Assembly (NCBI GenBank): GCA_007922225.1
Contig: ML679959.1
Span: 26,712,216 to 26,776,215 of the forward strand
Source: Emydura subglobosa
Lineage: Eukaryota; Chordata; Testudines; Chelidae
Length of the DNA stretch: 64,000 nt
Direction of reading: 5' to 3'
Both the position numbers and the translations under genes were made by a program. Of this stretch, positions 53,701 to 64,000 are shown in pieces. The notes beneath the pieces were generated by a model, which worked only from the letters and a program-made list of their open reading frames with translations, was not told where the DNA came from and made no database searches. Position 1 is the first letter of the stretch, and each line of letters starts with the position of its first letter.

Positions 53701-56700
53701 CTTCAGTCACATCTGCCCTGCCCGTCACTGGAGGACCAGCTCATTCCTCACTGTTCACAATGCAGAACAGCAAGCAATCTCCCTCTCCCTGCCTCCCACG
53801 CTGTCCTAAACCATCTAAATTCCCCCCATTGTTTAGGGGAAACAGACTCCGAGGAAAAGGTCAAATGGACAAGTGGTCAAGCTGAGCTACCCAGAAAAGT
53901 AGCCAGTTTGGTGGAGTTTGGCATTGGAACCTGGACTTGTGAGCGTCTTGGCAAAAAGTACAATAGCACCAGAAGGCCCTGATCAGCGTCACCAGGTGCC
54001 ACTAATATAAAGAAGTTTTGATGGCTGCACACTTGCATTACACACAGGCCTGGATATCAGATACTTCCCAGTAAGTAATTCGGCAGGGAGGAAGTTGTGG
54101 GTCTGAGTGGTAAGATTAGCGACGCAGATTTGTGGAATCATTCTGTGCTAAGTTCCGTATTTTGAAGATTTGCCTCAAGGTAGATTTGCAGGGACTTAAC
54201 AGCGTCTGTTCCCTGACAAGGGCGATCTCGGATATGTCAGAGTGAATCTCCTTGGGGAAAACTAAGGGTTCCCCCAAATGTCAAAGCCAAATGTTGCTAG
54301 GTTACATCTCCAGCAAAGAAGGTTCAAAACCAAAATGACTTTTCCAGTTTCTATGGAGAAAATTAATTGGAGCAGTGAAAGGGATGCTGCTTTCCGGATC
54401 AGAGGACCAGAGTGCCTCAGTATTACCCAACAGAGTGCAAACGGAGCCGGGTGGCTTTCTGAGCTGGTGGTAAGTATATACTGCATCAGAGCAGAAAGGA
54501 TATGCTGACTCAGCTCAAAGACTGTTCAGTCTCTAAGCATCAATAGCGACTAAAGGTGCTTTATTAAATACTGTAGTCAGGGGAGTTTGGAAGGTACAAC
54601 AAGCTCAAGGTTGGGTCCAGCCCTCCACGGTCTGTAGGCAAATCCATATTCTTTACAGCCATTGTCTGTCTTGTGTCATGACACAGCTGCAGAATCAAGC
54701 TGGTCAAAGGACATACAATACATATTTAATAACAGTTGGCCCCTGCTCTCAGGTATTTATCTGCTGTGCACATAAGGGGCTGCTCTCTGGTGACTGTCTT
54801 CAGTTGACAGAGAAGTTAATAAGCTTAACACCCAATTCCCACACAAGCTGTAAGACAGAGTTAAGGTTGCAGGTGCGTATTAATGGTCTGCATGTATATT
54901 TCTGTACAGAGTTTAAAAAGACATCCAAGGTTACAGACCCAGGAAATGCAGTGGTAAGGCTGCATGTTTCTCAGAAAGTGGTTTTGTTGCTATTTAATTC
55001 TTGTTACTGCACAGGTGCCAGAGAAACAGAATCCACACCAGAATCAGTCACTGGGGCAGAGGACTCAGGGCAGGAAATCCCACAGTGTCTGAGTTCTTTA
55101 CTGAGATGGGTATTATCCATTGTTTACAGATGTGGAACCTGAAGCACAGCAAAGTCCATCTTGCCCAATGTCACGCAGCAAATCGGTGGCTGAATGGCTC
55201 AGGATGGTATTAGTCATGGGCCAGGCAGTGCCATTTCTAGGCTACTTGTTCAAATGCAGCCTCGTTCAGTAAGCAGCTGAGAGTTACTGTACAATGACTT
55301 TTCAGTGGCCTATATAAAACAACATGGCAGGTCTCCAGGCAGTTCTCAGCAGTCAGGTATCTACGGCACAAAAATCACCACCTCCCAATGGCAGCTGTGC
55401 AGACTGTTAGAACTCAGCAGAGACCTCAAGGACTAAATGGAGAGTCAACGACCCTTGCAGCCCAGCAATGGCTCCCCAGGTCCCGGTGAGGGACAGGACT
55501 ACGAGGGGAAGATGAATGCTACTGCTGCGTATGCAGTACCTCATCTGTGGATAAAAATGGAGAGCTTCAGTCTTCAGGGCTGCCAATTCTGCTGCTTTAC
55601 TTAGCATTAGAGTTCATAACAATTTTAAAAGAAGGTTTTAAAAGAAATGAAGCTAAGACGTTCTTGGAGCAAGGAAAGAAAGATTTATTATTGCTGGGAA
55701 AAGACTGTCAACGCTTCTATAACAATCTAGAACTTGTGCATCTCTGAGTCTTTAATTTATAGCCAGCTCTGCCTGTGAACTCCACAGCGGCTTCTTCCCG
55801 CCACTTGTCTACATCCCAACAGTAAGCTGGATGCTTAACAGACAGGAGAAGACAAGGCACCTGCCTTGAAAATCTTACAGTCATACATATAACAAAGCAG
55901 GGAAACAGAGTGCAGCAAAGAGCTACATGAGTGAAAGATGGGGTCCAGCGTGGTTCTCAGTAGAGCCACCATTTTTGTTTGGATTTTGGTCAGGCATCCA
56001 ACCCTAAAACTTCTCCATGGGGACGACGAGGGGTAATAGGCCTTCTGGAGGAAGCGTGTTCTAAGGAGGCACAGAGAGGAACGGGTAGAGGGCGAGTAAG
56101 GCAGTCAAGAAGAGATGCCAGGTATAGAGGACCAGACAGGCAGCATGGAGAATGGACTGTGGGATAGGAGGTCAAATGAGATAATTTGGTGGTTGGTCCC
56201 CTCTGGCCTTTCACACAAGGGGTGATTAAATCATGCCGCTTGGGCAGAGCAGAGGGAGGCTGGAGTTACGCTGCACAGGGTCCTGAAGGTGAAAACAAGG
56301 AGTCTCAAAACCGATGGAAAAACTCAACAAGAGACAGCCAGTCAAGGGACCGGAAGAGTGGACGCGGCGTGGGAGACGCGGATGATGTGGTAGGATTGTG
56401 GACCAACTGGGGGGACGGAGGGGAAGGGCAGAGTGTGTGAACCAAGGTAATTGTGTGGCTGCTGGCAAGCTTTAGGCCTGTCACTTGTTGGCTGTAAAGT
56501 CTAGTTCTGTGGGAGAGAGGAAAGAAGGAACAAACGTTTTGGGCCATCAGGAAAACGTTCCTATTACTGAGGGGATGGAATACTGGCACAAACGTCACAG
56601 AATTTAGAACCAGACAGGGTAAATAGTTGAGAACGTAATGCAGAGAGCAGCTGTGCACTGGCTGTGGTTAACGGCCCAAGTGACCTCAAATATTTTCCAC

Positions 56701-57029
56701 CCCGAGTTCTCAGAATGGACGGGGGGGTGATTCCGAGGAACACTGCAGTTACTCTCACAGGGAGAGCTAGAAAGGCTGCAGAGAAACAAGGTCTGATTAC
56801 ATCCACTAAGAGAGAAACATGCTGACTGCAAACATGCAGTCTCCTACACTGGTCCTTGGATGGTTATGCTTCAAGAACAATTTTTCCTATACCAAGCTCT
56901 TAAGATGACCAGAAAAAAAATCCATTCTCCTAATAAATTTGGTAATTCATAAAGTAAATACACACTTGATACACAGGATGTGACAATCACCAATGCAAAT
57001 ATAACAATATGAGGAAGAAATATTTCCGC
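50745..57029. other. Intergenic region between the convergent 3' ends of IQCG and LRCH3
   Basis: No coding exon, RNA gene or well-bounded mobile element was recognised, apart from a possible L2-like fragment (55.8-56.45 kb) and an A-run at about 52927-52942. Both neighbours end toward this interval, so no promoter is expected here. Confidence 0.5.
55800..56450 (-). repeat. Possible L2-like LINE fragment, antisense
   Basis: The purine-rich plus strand ('ggctggagttacgctgc', 'gatgatgtggtaggattg') has the style of the antisense L2 copies at 34.0 and 41 kb. No diagnostic motif is legible, so this is tentative. Confidence 0.3.
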
Positions 57030-57047
57030 TCATGTAGGTTTTAAAAC

Positions 57048-57053
57048 TTTATT
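57048..57053 (-). terminator. LRCH3: Distal LRCH3 polyadenylation signal AATAAA
   Basis: AATAAA on the minus strand at the low-coordinate end of the AT-rich 3' UTR. This is the proposed main 3' end. Confidence 0.55.
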
Positions 57054-58515
57054 TCAAATTACCCAGATATTTGTTTTCTATGATCCGTGTGCTAGAAGTT
57101 CACACTACTAGCAGCATACAGGCAATTTCAAATAAAGTACACAATATTCTGACATATTTATACTTAGTCTTAAAAATTATGGAATGTATTTACAGACATA
57201 CAAGTAGAGGAGGGAGCTTTAAAAATCCTTTACTAATTACACGTTTACAAAGTTTTCAGAAACAAAATTAGACTTTTGTAAAATGTCACAATATCTATAC
57301 AAAGTATTTTTTAAATGTTCAAATTCATCTTAAAATTCCTGCTTCTAAAACAAAAATGTCAAAGAACTATTTAAAGTTATAAAAGGATAAAACATCACCA
57401 GTTATCACAACACTGCTAAGTGTAACAGAAGTGTTCTTAGTGCTGTAAAACGTCGTCTAGAATTTAATAAACCAGCAACAAAGGGGCTTTCCTAACAAGC
57501 TTCCCCGTCATTAGCTTCCAAAGAGGAGAAATCAAAATCCTCTATTTCCTGACCAGATCACTTCAACATTAAGTGCCTGTGCCACTTGAATTTCTATTTT
57601 GTAACATTTTCGATCCTCAGTATTCTTCAGTGCTTGTGTCAAGTGGAGTTAATATCAATGTACTAGCAAGCACTGAACTCTGAAATGGATTTTTCCCCAA
57701 CACAAATGCCCAAAAAGGAAAGACAACACTGGATTCTTGCTTTAGCACACAAAATGAAATCCAAGGTTTTCTTTAAAATATTTTTTCACTGGATATAACA
57801 AAAATTGCACATAAATATACCAAAAAATCCAACCCATTAAATTACAACAGAAAACAGGAAGTGGTATTTGGTATAACATTAAAAAGAAACAGTATCTTGA
57901 ACTTTTAGACTTTGATTTTCATCCTCAACGTCTGGCCAAGGATTAGTGTTTGCCAGCACGAAAGACACAAGATTAAAGAGTCAAACTGACGTGACCACAC
58001 AAATGTGAAATTGCTCGAGTGAAAAGTTGGTTCAAAGCTGCAAAGGAAATAAGAGGACATATGCCTGAACAGGGAGGCAAGCACAGCTGCTGATGTAAAA
58101 TTTGGCTACACACGTGTGTGACAGTGGCTGGTTTTACAACGCACAGTGTGAAGCGGCCATTTATTGAAGGTCAGACCCAAACCCCAAATTGTTAATTTCT
58201 AAAAACTAACATTTATGAAATGTCCAACTTCTACCAACCTGAATGCTGTTACGGTTCCCTTCCATAGGTCCGGGCAGTGCTGGAGCAAATAACAGACTTT
58301 CATAATTCCACACTGAGTTTAACAGATTTCTTACAGTGGCTAAATCTATTAGATTAAAGGAAGGTGCAATATTTAAACAAAACCTGATACCCAGGTACAC
58401 AGAATACAAAATACCTAGTACTGAGAATTCAAATTAATGTGTTATTCCTCTTTAACAAGGATTTGTAGACACTCCATAAGGAAGCCTTTATGGTCTGTGG
58501 CAGAATTGTCTATAT

Positions 58516-59214
58516 CAGCATTTCCCAAATGGGGGGTTGCAAGATATTGAGCCATCAGGGAGAAGGGGTAAGGAGCAAGGAGCAGGGTGAAGGAGGAGGG
58601 GCTCTGGAGGGGACGCGCCTGGCACCCAGTCCTGCTCTGCCTGCTGGGCCCCCCAGCCAGAACCCATGGCAGCTCCACTTGGCACTGCCGGCAGCCTTGA
58701 GCCAGCAGGGAGGGCGCTGCTGGTTCCATCCTGGATGCATGGGGGCTGGCTGCAGAGAGGATTGTCTCTGCCGTCGGCAGAAGAATCCAAGGGGCTGGTG
58801 ATGCTGAAATGAGCCGCCCAGCCCAGCAGGGAGCTGCAGCACTGGGGAGGGATGGGGAGCTTGTGCTGCCACCACTGATGGGGCGGGGCGCCCAATCTGT
58901 GTGCTCTTGCCTGCTCCAGGCTGCAATGGCAACTCCTTCCCAGGTACCCTGGGGAGTGGGGAAGCAGGGCTGGCTGTGGGATGGAATGGGGGGGAGCAGG
59001 GCTGGCTGGGGGAGCAGGGTGGGCTGGGATGGGGGGAGAGCAGGACTGACTGTGGGACTGGGCTGGGGTGGGATTGGAGGAGAGCAGGGCTGGCTGTGGG
59101 ATGGGGCACCCAGGGCTGAAAAAATCTGCCCTCCTCCCCAGAAATATCTGAACTGGCACCACTGGCCTGGGGGAGAGAGAGGGGCTGTCATCAGGAAAAG
59201 TTTGGGCACCACTG
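58516..59214. mobile_element. GC-rich hAT element in the LRCH3 3' UTR
   Basis: Ends are cagcatttcccaaatgg and aaaagtttgggcaccactg, inverted versions of each other. Flanking 8-bp repeats are gtctatat (58508) and gtctctac (59215), two mismatches apart. It is much richer in GC than the surrounding UTR. The long open frames on both strands are compositional. Confidence 0.8.
58955..59110. repeat. Minisatellite inside the hAT element
   Basis: Several imperfect copies of a unit around 'gcagggctggctgtgggatg', with length variation between copies. It accounts for much of the element's extra length and all of its long open frames. Confidence 0.75.
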
Positions 59215-60204
59215 GTCTCTACTGTCAGCAGCGAAATGGCAGAAATCTACATCTTCCATTCAACAAAGCGACTACAATAAAACATTTCTCCTTTCACTTC
59301 CACATAACCCGTCGAGGACCAGCTCCATCCTTTGCAAGCCTTCACTTGGAACAAGGTGCTGTGAGATACAGTCTCCCCGTTTGCTGGGGGAAGGTCTGTG
59401 CACACACGGCTGTCCTCTTCCTTTTTATGATGCACGTTATTGGCATGCTCGGATCTTCCAGAAACCAAGGCAGCCACTTACACATGATGAAACTTTTCTC
59501 TCATTAATTGTGCGACTCTAGTTTTTAAATATCCTTCACGTGTTCTTCTAGACTTATGGTGTGATCAGTGGGGTCAACACCAATATGAAGCAAAATACAT
59601 CCTTATATGAAATCAATGAGGCAACAGTTACCACAAGTGACCATGGAATAATTATCATGCAAACAATTCAGGGTGAGAATGGAATAACAAATCTAAAGGG
59701 AAAAGCCAGCTAAGCCCAGACTTCTGTGCTCAAATGTTCCCCTGACCAGGTTTGATACAGCAAAGAAAACTTTTAACTAACTTTATTTTCCATTTCTTCC
59801 TCTCACGTCATCCCTTCTGAAAACCTCTTGGTGTTACTGGTTCATTAACCATATCCCAAATGGAGCACCACAAAATGCATTCACACTGTATAATCCATGA
59901 TAATGGCAGCGGTGCCTTCTGGGATACACCAGGAAGTACCAAGAGCATTTCACTGTGGGAGAAAAGAACTTTTAAAACGTGTCTGTCTGTGTCTAGTTAT
60001 TGCAGAGCTGGATGTGACCCAGCCGAGTCAGTGGGGCCCATACAGCACAGAAGTCTGGACTTTGCAAATCACCTTTCAAGTAAAATACATCTTATTTTCA
60101 GTCCTTCATTCACGTATTTTGAATTTCTACTTTTTGGGGGAAAGCACATGGGGGCAGGGAGTAAAGGCAGCTTTTACTACTGCATGAACAGCAAGAAAAC
60201 ATGC

Positions 60205-60210
60205 TTTATT
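60205..60210 (-). terminator. LRCH3: Possible proximal LRCH3 polyadenylation signal
   Basis: AATAAA on the minus strand about 1.17 kb past the stop. Use of this site would exclude the hAT element from the mRNA. Confidence 0.35.
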
Positions 60211-61376
60211 AAAGCACTGTGTCAAACCCACCCTCAGAAGTTTTCTTTTGCAAAAGACTGGCACTTTGAAAGCTAAGTGTTATGCCAACACACAGAACCG
60301 ATCTGGGAACTCAATCATCTCATTCTTTCCTACAATGATTTGTTCCTACATAAATGGGGTCCTCGTTGGTGTACAGGGGCAGTTGTGTCTTGTTTTCAAT
60401 TGGAAACAGAATTGGGTAATGATCTCAAATGGACGGTTTGACAGCTTCTGAGTATTTGCACTGGAATGAAAATAGGTACACGATTCTCCAGAGGAAAATC
60501 TTCAGTCATTCTCTGCAGCAGATACAAGCCATAGACCAATTTAACATTACCATCTAGTAACTGAGTCCCCACTCCTACGATGGGTAGGCAAGAGAATGAA
60601 AGGTGGTAAGAGGTTTCCCATATGAAAATAGATTTACAACCAACAGAAGCTTAAAGCCAGTAAATATTTTGATTTGTTTAATAAAAATATTTGAAGAGTT
60701 ATGATTTAGTATCTTCCACTGAAACCTGTGTTCCTTATGGAGGTAACAAGCAGTAAGTTTTCCCTGGAAAAAACAACAGCACTATTTTTTTTTGTTAATA
60801 TTGAGGACATGCCAATGCAGATTAAAGCATCAGTTTCAGTCTTGCTTTGAAAAACGTGAATCATCAGCTTCAAAACAGAGTCTGAGCCTATGATCTTTAT
60901 ATGTAATGGAAAGAACTGGCATTTCTTAGAAGCAGGGAAAACTTTTTCTTTGGGTCTCCTGGGGAGGACAAGAAGTCTCCATCACTGGATGTTGTTTCCA
61001 TTGCAACACTCTTTGTAAATAAATCCTAGCAGGGATCTTACAGGTTTTCAAACTCTGTGTGTGTGTGTATAAATCCCCTGAATCTACATGGTCAGTTTTA
61101 ACAGATGCTTCCAAACCACCAGAGAAAGGATTTTTCCCGAGAATTTTTCCTGAGAATAAACCTATCTTTATAAAGGGGAAAAAATATTGGTAAAAAATGA
61201 AATGGAAACTGGTGTGATCTCCAAAAAAAGTGGAGAAATGAAGCAAAACATTCCTGTCAGGAATCACAGAAGCTAATTTCCTTCTTATAACAGCTCTGTG
61301 TGGATACACTGCTTCAGCAGTGAAGTCTTCATGTTCTTCTGCTTAGCCAAGGTAAACCCAAAGGTCCTGGAGATCT

Positions 61377-61499
61377 TTACACAGCAGACAAGGGGTGATG
61401 CTGCTTTGGGGGTGCAAGCTCCAGAAGTGCGTGGACAGTCACTGCTACCTGTGTCAAACCTTTCTCTTCTAAAATATGCAGAGGCAAACATAATCGCTC
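61377..61499 (-). CDS. LRCH3: LRCH3 last coding exon (end of calponin-homology domain)
   Basis: The minus strand after an acceptor ending cccattcag encodes ERLCLPLHILEEKGLTQVA, then VTVHALLELAPPKQ and the terminal LSAV before TAA: 41 codons. This is the C-terminus of the calponin-homology domain and tail of the LRCH family (leucine-rich repeat plus CH proteins that bind DOCK7 and septins). The family match is strong. LRCH3 is chosen over LRCH1, LRCH2 and LRCH4 because it is the convergent neighbour of IQCG in human 3q29. Upstream exons are beyond the window or not recognised. Confidence 0.9.
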   Translation of the reverse strand, partial: ERLCLPLHILEEKGLTQVAVTVHALLELAPPKQHHPLSAV

Positions 61500-64000
61500 C
61501 TGAATGGGAAACATGACAAAAAGACAAAACCAAAGAAAAGGGATGAAAAACGCTCAACTGAAAAGAAAAGAAAAATGCAAATAAAACAAGCAGGTGGAGA
61601 CTGAAATATGGAATGTTATGGACACCTAAAGAACAATATCTATGGAAGTAAATCTTTACCTATGGATAGCCAGCTGCAAATGTGACAGCAACGTAACAAA
61701 CCAGCAAACTCCAGGGCAAATCGTTCTGTTTGTTTATTCATCAGCCCTCAGGAAAAAAGACGTACAAATAGGGAGAACTTTCAGGGGAGCAGGTGAGAAG
61801 AGGGGAGTCCTACATTCACCCCTACCCACTCAGACGTCAATGACATTACTTGATGAAATCCGAATTGGACTGACTGCGGGGAGGGGTCTTTACTTCAACC
61901 TGGTAAACATGCTCAGAGATCAAAAAGACAATAGGAATAATGCTTTCCTTTCCATAACACAACTGGGATGTGGGGAAGCCCTCACAACACCCTTGTTCAG
62001 CTACCAGATGTGAATATGCAATCACACTTTTTAAAGCTTTTAATAGATACTGAGATACTAGCATGTGCTTTGGAAATATTGTGCAATAAATCTGAGAAGT
62101 ATCTGTATGCTTAACAGCAGTTCTTGTCAACAGCAAGAGATATATCACCTGCAGGGAAACCCTCTTAAAACAATAAACCATATATTTGGTCTGATCTTTC
62201 CTGCCAGAGACATAGCAGAAAGCCCCGCGAAAGAAGAAAACAGCAGAGCATACAAGTAGTTTTATGGCAAAAATAGAGACTTGTTTATGTGTGTGATTGA
62301 ATGGCCTTTGAAAAGGAGAAATGTAAAAAGTGCTCTTCTTACTGCTAAACAGAATAAAAGGAGGAGTTACCAAGAATATTTTAAAGACAAATATCCTCAA
62401 TATATGAATAAAAAAGGTTCATCTTTCACAGGCACTCTTTTTTAATACAAATCACCTCAGAGAAGCACCCTGTTAAGTAGCAGTATTTAAACATACCAAG
62501 TGTGGAATGCGCTTTCAAGGCATTTATTGGGTTGTGCTGTTGTGTATATACGATGAGTTTAGGGCCTCATGCTGCAACCAACACCACACTGGCTGTCCCT
62601 GTGCTCATGCAGGCTCCTCAATGAGCCTTCAGAGAGGGTCCATCCGCGTGGAGTCAAATGCAGAATCAGGTCCTTGCACTTTTACTTTAAAAAACCTGAT
62701 ACCTGAAATTTGGCCACTCTATAAAAACCCAGGGAATCTTTATACATTTCTTTACATATGCACACGGCAACCTGATTTTACAAGGCTTGCATCTTATGTG
62801 AAGACTTTAAAAGAAAATCTTCAAATTCTTGGCAATGTGTGAGCAATCCTGACTCCTCACATGGAGACACACTGAATGAGCGCAACCTGCAATTCTTGAG
62901 GTAAGACAGGTATCAGACCCACACATTTCAGGTCCAACAAACAAGGAGGTGTCCCTATCAGACTGAAGAAGTATAATTACTGATAAAATATCTGTGGATT
63001 TCAGCCTTTTGAAAGTATATAAACAAATAAGGGGAAATGATCTGGAGTGAATCCATATCCCAGAGATAATCATGACAGACAAAAAGACTTACAACTTGAA
63101 GGCACTGTTATTGTAAACCCCTGCAGTTTTAAATCACAGTTCATTAAGAGAAGTTAATATAGGCAACTGAGTTAATTTTAGTCCATACCAGTAAACAGTG
63201 CAAAAATAGCTCCAATGGTCAATTTGTTTAAATAACTCCAACCCTGCCTTTTGTGGGGAAAAAATCAAGCAGGTTCTCCTCAGGCAGAATACCCCAGACA
63301 GGAATGTGATCTGAAAAGGAGGCAAGCAACTCCCCTCAACCTACTCTCATGTTAATTAGCACTCCTTTTATGACAAGGCTCAGCAGACCATGAATATTAA
63401 GAAACATTTTCAATGACAATTATATCGTTTGCAACTCAGCTATGTATGATGCAGTGCTTCAGACTTACTGCTGTGTTAATTAATGCTGCTGAAATACTGG
63501 AGGGCAGCAGCTAAATGGGGTTTAAGAGCCATTTACCATATTTCTTCGGATTAAGAGGAATGCATTGAAACACATTTGGAAAAGGACAAATGACTTAATA
63601 CTCACTTGTAACTGTCTCTGAACATAGTCTCCTGAATCAATCTACACTGGTCTCTTGCACACAGCATCAGGAGCGCCCTGAAGCTCTAAGACATGTTTGG
63701 AACCCTGATTTGAATCAAGTGGGAGGGCAGAATGGGAACTCAGCCCAAACGTGGATAACTGAGCAGGAGAGATGCAGCAAATATGGCTTAAAATCCAGGC
63801 TGATCGGTTCCCAGCCTTTGTGAGTAAGAATCAATATACCGGGCTCATTGCCACTACTTCCCATTAAAGCGTGATCGGTCTAACCTGGAACAGAGCTCGT
63901 GTGGCTCCCAGTGTCACTCTTGCAAACCTGACGCTGGTCTTTGAAGGAGCCCAAACTTGCCACCGTGCCAAATGGGACACGTGGCAGTGGTGCCCTGGCA
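61500..64000 (-). other. LRCH3: LRCH3 intron (to the window end)
   Basis: The exon carrying the preceding part of the CH domain was not found, so this is read as intron. No repeat with clear ends was seen. One small exon-like segment (63606-63677) has splice-like borders but no family match. Confidence 0.6.

Larger units (their letters stand above)
57030..61376 (-). other. LRCH3: LRCH3 3' untranslated region
   Basis: Runs from the TAA at 61377-61379 to the polyadenylation signal at 57048-57053. It is AT-rich, about 4.3 kb, and contains a 699-bp GC-rich hAT insertion (58516-59214). A second AATAAA on the minus strand at 60205-60210 could produce a shorter form. The extent is inferred from signals, not from transcripts. 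Confidence 0.65.

Noticed and set aside
58442..59212. Open frames of 256, 215 and 184 codons on the minus strand and 232 on the plus strand
   Set aside because: All fall on the minisatellite-bearing hAT element; repeated Pro/Ser/Gln or Gly/Trp patterns come from the tandem unit.

Overview
The window is vertebrate nuclear DNA, most likely from a turtle, or failing that another non-avian sauropsid. The protein-coding exons are short and bounded by GT/AG splice sites. The repeats are dominated by CR1 and L2 LINEs, short hAT and Harbinger-like elements, and the abundant 'gggtgacc...ggtcaccc' MITE that I associate with turtle genomes. The species assignment rests on repeat style and is an inference.

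Five protein-coding loci can be supported. Two divergent paralogs of the poorly characterised C2orf72 family lie in tandem on the minus strand: exon 2025-2634 inside a CpG island, and 13175-13756. Next on the minus strand is RPL35A, ribosomal protein eL33. All four of its coding exons were found (22918-22928, 21740-21892, 19202-19346, 16473-16496) and join in phase to give 110 residues. A CpG-island promoter at about 22.95-24.36 kb is shared head to head with IQCG (DRC9, a nexin-dynein regulatory complex protein of motile cilia and sperm flagella) on the plus strand. It has a TOP-type start on the RPL35A side and an RFX X-box on the IQCG side. Nine coding exons of IQCG (33217-50626) join in phase to about 402 residues. 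Convergent to IQCG, the last coding exon (61377-61499, minus) and a long 3' UTR (about 57030-61376) belong to LRCH3. The order RPL35A-IQCG-LRCH3 matches human 3q29.

The rest is intronic or intergenic DNA rich in repeats. Two CR1 copies lie at 16.6-18.36 kb and 27.56-28.38 kb, the first split by two hAT insertions that have 8-bp target duplications. At 28.55-31.12 kb is a decayed LINE with reverse transcriptase, RNase H and a C-terminal CCHC motif, the I/Jockey/R1-type layout, which is unusual for an amniote. It is interrupted by a TTA-flanked MITE and an antisense CR1 tail. A GC-rich 699-bp hAT element containing a minisatellite sits in the LRCH3 3' UTR.

The genes are unrelated housekeeping, ciliary and cytoskeletal genes, not a pathway. 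The strongest points for follow-up are the RNase H-bearing LINE, the tandem C2orf72-like pair (one copy stops exactly at the ancestral splice donor), and the RPL35A/IQCG promoter that combines housekeeping and ciliary signals.
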